Below are positions 63,083 through 64,000 of a stretch of 64,000 bases of DNA, one piece after another. Within the stretch, counting starts at the first letter, position 1, and every line of letters starts with the position of its first letter. Source of the stretch: Amoebidium appalachense (taxonomy: Eukaryota; Ichthyosporea); contig CAVNZM010000009.1 in the NCBI GenBank assembly GCA_963693365.1, positions 3,720,001-3,784,000 of the forward strand, given 5' to 3'. The position numbers were made by a program, and so were the translations under genes. A model generated the notes under the pieces. The model searched no databases, had not been told where the DNA came from, and was given only the letters and a program-made list of their open reading frames with translations.

Positions 63083-63528
63083 TGTTGGAGTGCAGACACG
63101 CTCACTCCACAATATGTGTATGTTAGCTTTACAATTGGTTCCGTGTACACAGACACACACTGACACTCGATCACCACATGCACATCTGCATAGTTGAGGA
63201 ATTTCAATTTTTTTGACTGCAAAGATTGTCCTGGTCCCAGAGATCTCTAAATGAAAGTAACCAATCGATAGCGCCTGGCATCCGGATTACATTCCAGACT
63301 GCTGCCCCACGGGTATATAAACCACGTCTCTGCCAGGTGCAGACATGGAGTTCAGTCAGGAGTTCAGTCATGGAGTTCAGTCATGGAGTTCAGTGATGGA
63401 GTTAAGTCATGGAGGTCAGTCATGGAGTCAGTCATGGAGTTAACACACTGAAAGCAGTAAAAAACGGGTCAGCGCCCAAGCGCGCCACGACGACCCTAGT
63501 CACAGCGGACTCTACTTCCAACAAGAGT

Positions 63529-64000
63529 CCCATGCTATCTTTTGGGCAGTCTCACAGGCATGGAGGTATATACTCGCAGGCAGGACGTTTGAGGTCTACA
63601 CCGACCACAAGCCCTGCCTAGCCATGGCCGGCACCACTCGTCTGGTCAACGAGAGGATGCAGAAGTGGGCCGCGGCTCTCGGTGAGTTCTCCTATAAATT
63701 GTTTTATGCCAAGGGTGAAACAATGGTTGACTGTGATGCTCTCTCTCGTGCTGCTTATATTTTGTTTGAAGAAGAGAAGGAGGGGGAGGGGGGGGCTAGT
63801 GAGAGACGGGGGGGGGAGGGGGGAAGGGGGGGGGAGAGTGAGCAGAAAGGAATAGATGCTGTGTCTGTTGATGTGTCTTCTTGGGTTCCGGGGTTGCTTG
63901 CTTATAAGTGTAGGGGAGGGGGGGGGAGGTATTTGTCTGTGTCTGAGGTCGGGACCGAGTCTCATGGCTCGGCCCCTGCCTTAGCACCTACGGCTTTGAT
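63529..64000 (+). CDS. pol: Ty3-like copy 2 RNase H, 3' part, continuing off the window
   Basis: Resumes in frame right after the target duplication: HAIFWAVSQAWRYILAG, then FEVYTDHKPCLAMAG and KGETMVDCDALSR, which are RNase H C-terminal and Ty3 connector motifs. It continues as a Gly/Glu-rich G-run-encoded segment toward integrase, which is outside the window. Confidence 0.85.

Larger units (their letters stand above)
62598..63523 (+). mobile_element. Non-autonomous copia-type LTR element (TRIM-like)
   Basis: 926-bp insertion in RNase H. Left LTR 62598-62863 (266 bp), right LTR 63083-63523 (441 bp), both TGTTGGAGTGCAGAC... to ...CTTCCAACA, with short inverted ends TGTTGGA/TCCAACA. Target duplication AGAGT (62593-62597 and 63524-63528) is perfect. 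The internal part is only 219 bp. The right LTR has about 165 bp that the left lacks, between two ACTG motifs. Both LTRs contain a GGGTATATAA TATA box and 13-bp CATGGAGTTCAGT tandem repeats. There are no intact genes; a short stretch (near 62945-63000) may be the relic of a copia RNase H end. Confidence 0.93.

Overview
This is a nuclear genomic window from an intron-rich eukaryote. I cannot name the lineage. Evidence for a eukaryote includes spliced orthologue-like genes for a metallophosphatase, ESCRT protein CHMP7 and CCDC43, one apparent minor-spliceosome (U12, AT-AC) intron, CCAAT/TATA promoters, AATAAA signals, and Ty3 and copia retrotransposons. A protist or early-branching holozoan would fit, but nothing here proves it. 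Introns and spacers are packed with C/G homopolymers (up to 67 nt) and TG/CA/GA/CT repeats. Most long open frames in those tracts are therefore meaningless, and homopolymer length errors in the assembly are a real risk.

Layout. 1-4034 (-): a purple-acid-phosphatase-like gene in at least four exons. 5181-21377 (-): four tandem paralogues of a secreted, Thr/Pro-stalked, single-pass membrane protein, each with the same promoter (GC box, two CCAAT boxes, TATA) and the same 3' block ending in AATAAA. 23202-34705 (-): an 11-exon CHMP7-like gene. 36792-42568 (+): a four-exon CCDC43-like gene, divergent from CHMP7, whose last intron has AT-AC U12 signals. 42569-48640: gene-poor. 48650-50074 (+): an intronless single C2H2 zinc-finger protein. 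50075-54679: gene-poor. 54680-64000: a nest of LTR retrotransposons.

The retrotransposon nest has a Ty3-like copy with gag but truncated in protease, a copia LTR/gag fragment, and a second Ty3-like copy that lost most of gag but keeps protease, reverse transcriptase and RNase H. The RNase H frame of that copy is interrupted by a 926-bp non-autonomous copia-type element with TG..CA LTRs, a perfect 5-bp target duplication, and a primer site complementary to the anticodon arm of initiator tRNA-Met.

The least expected signals are: (1) the U12 intron; (2) a short dispersed element that always runs into a poly-C tract and always lies in the sense direction of its host gene; (3) repeated copies of a 5' splice site inside a CCDC43 intron; (4) the promoter and 3' module shared across the tandem surface-protein family, whose coding repeats carry homopolymer frameshifts.
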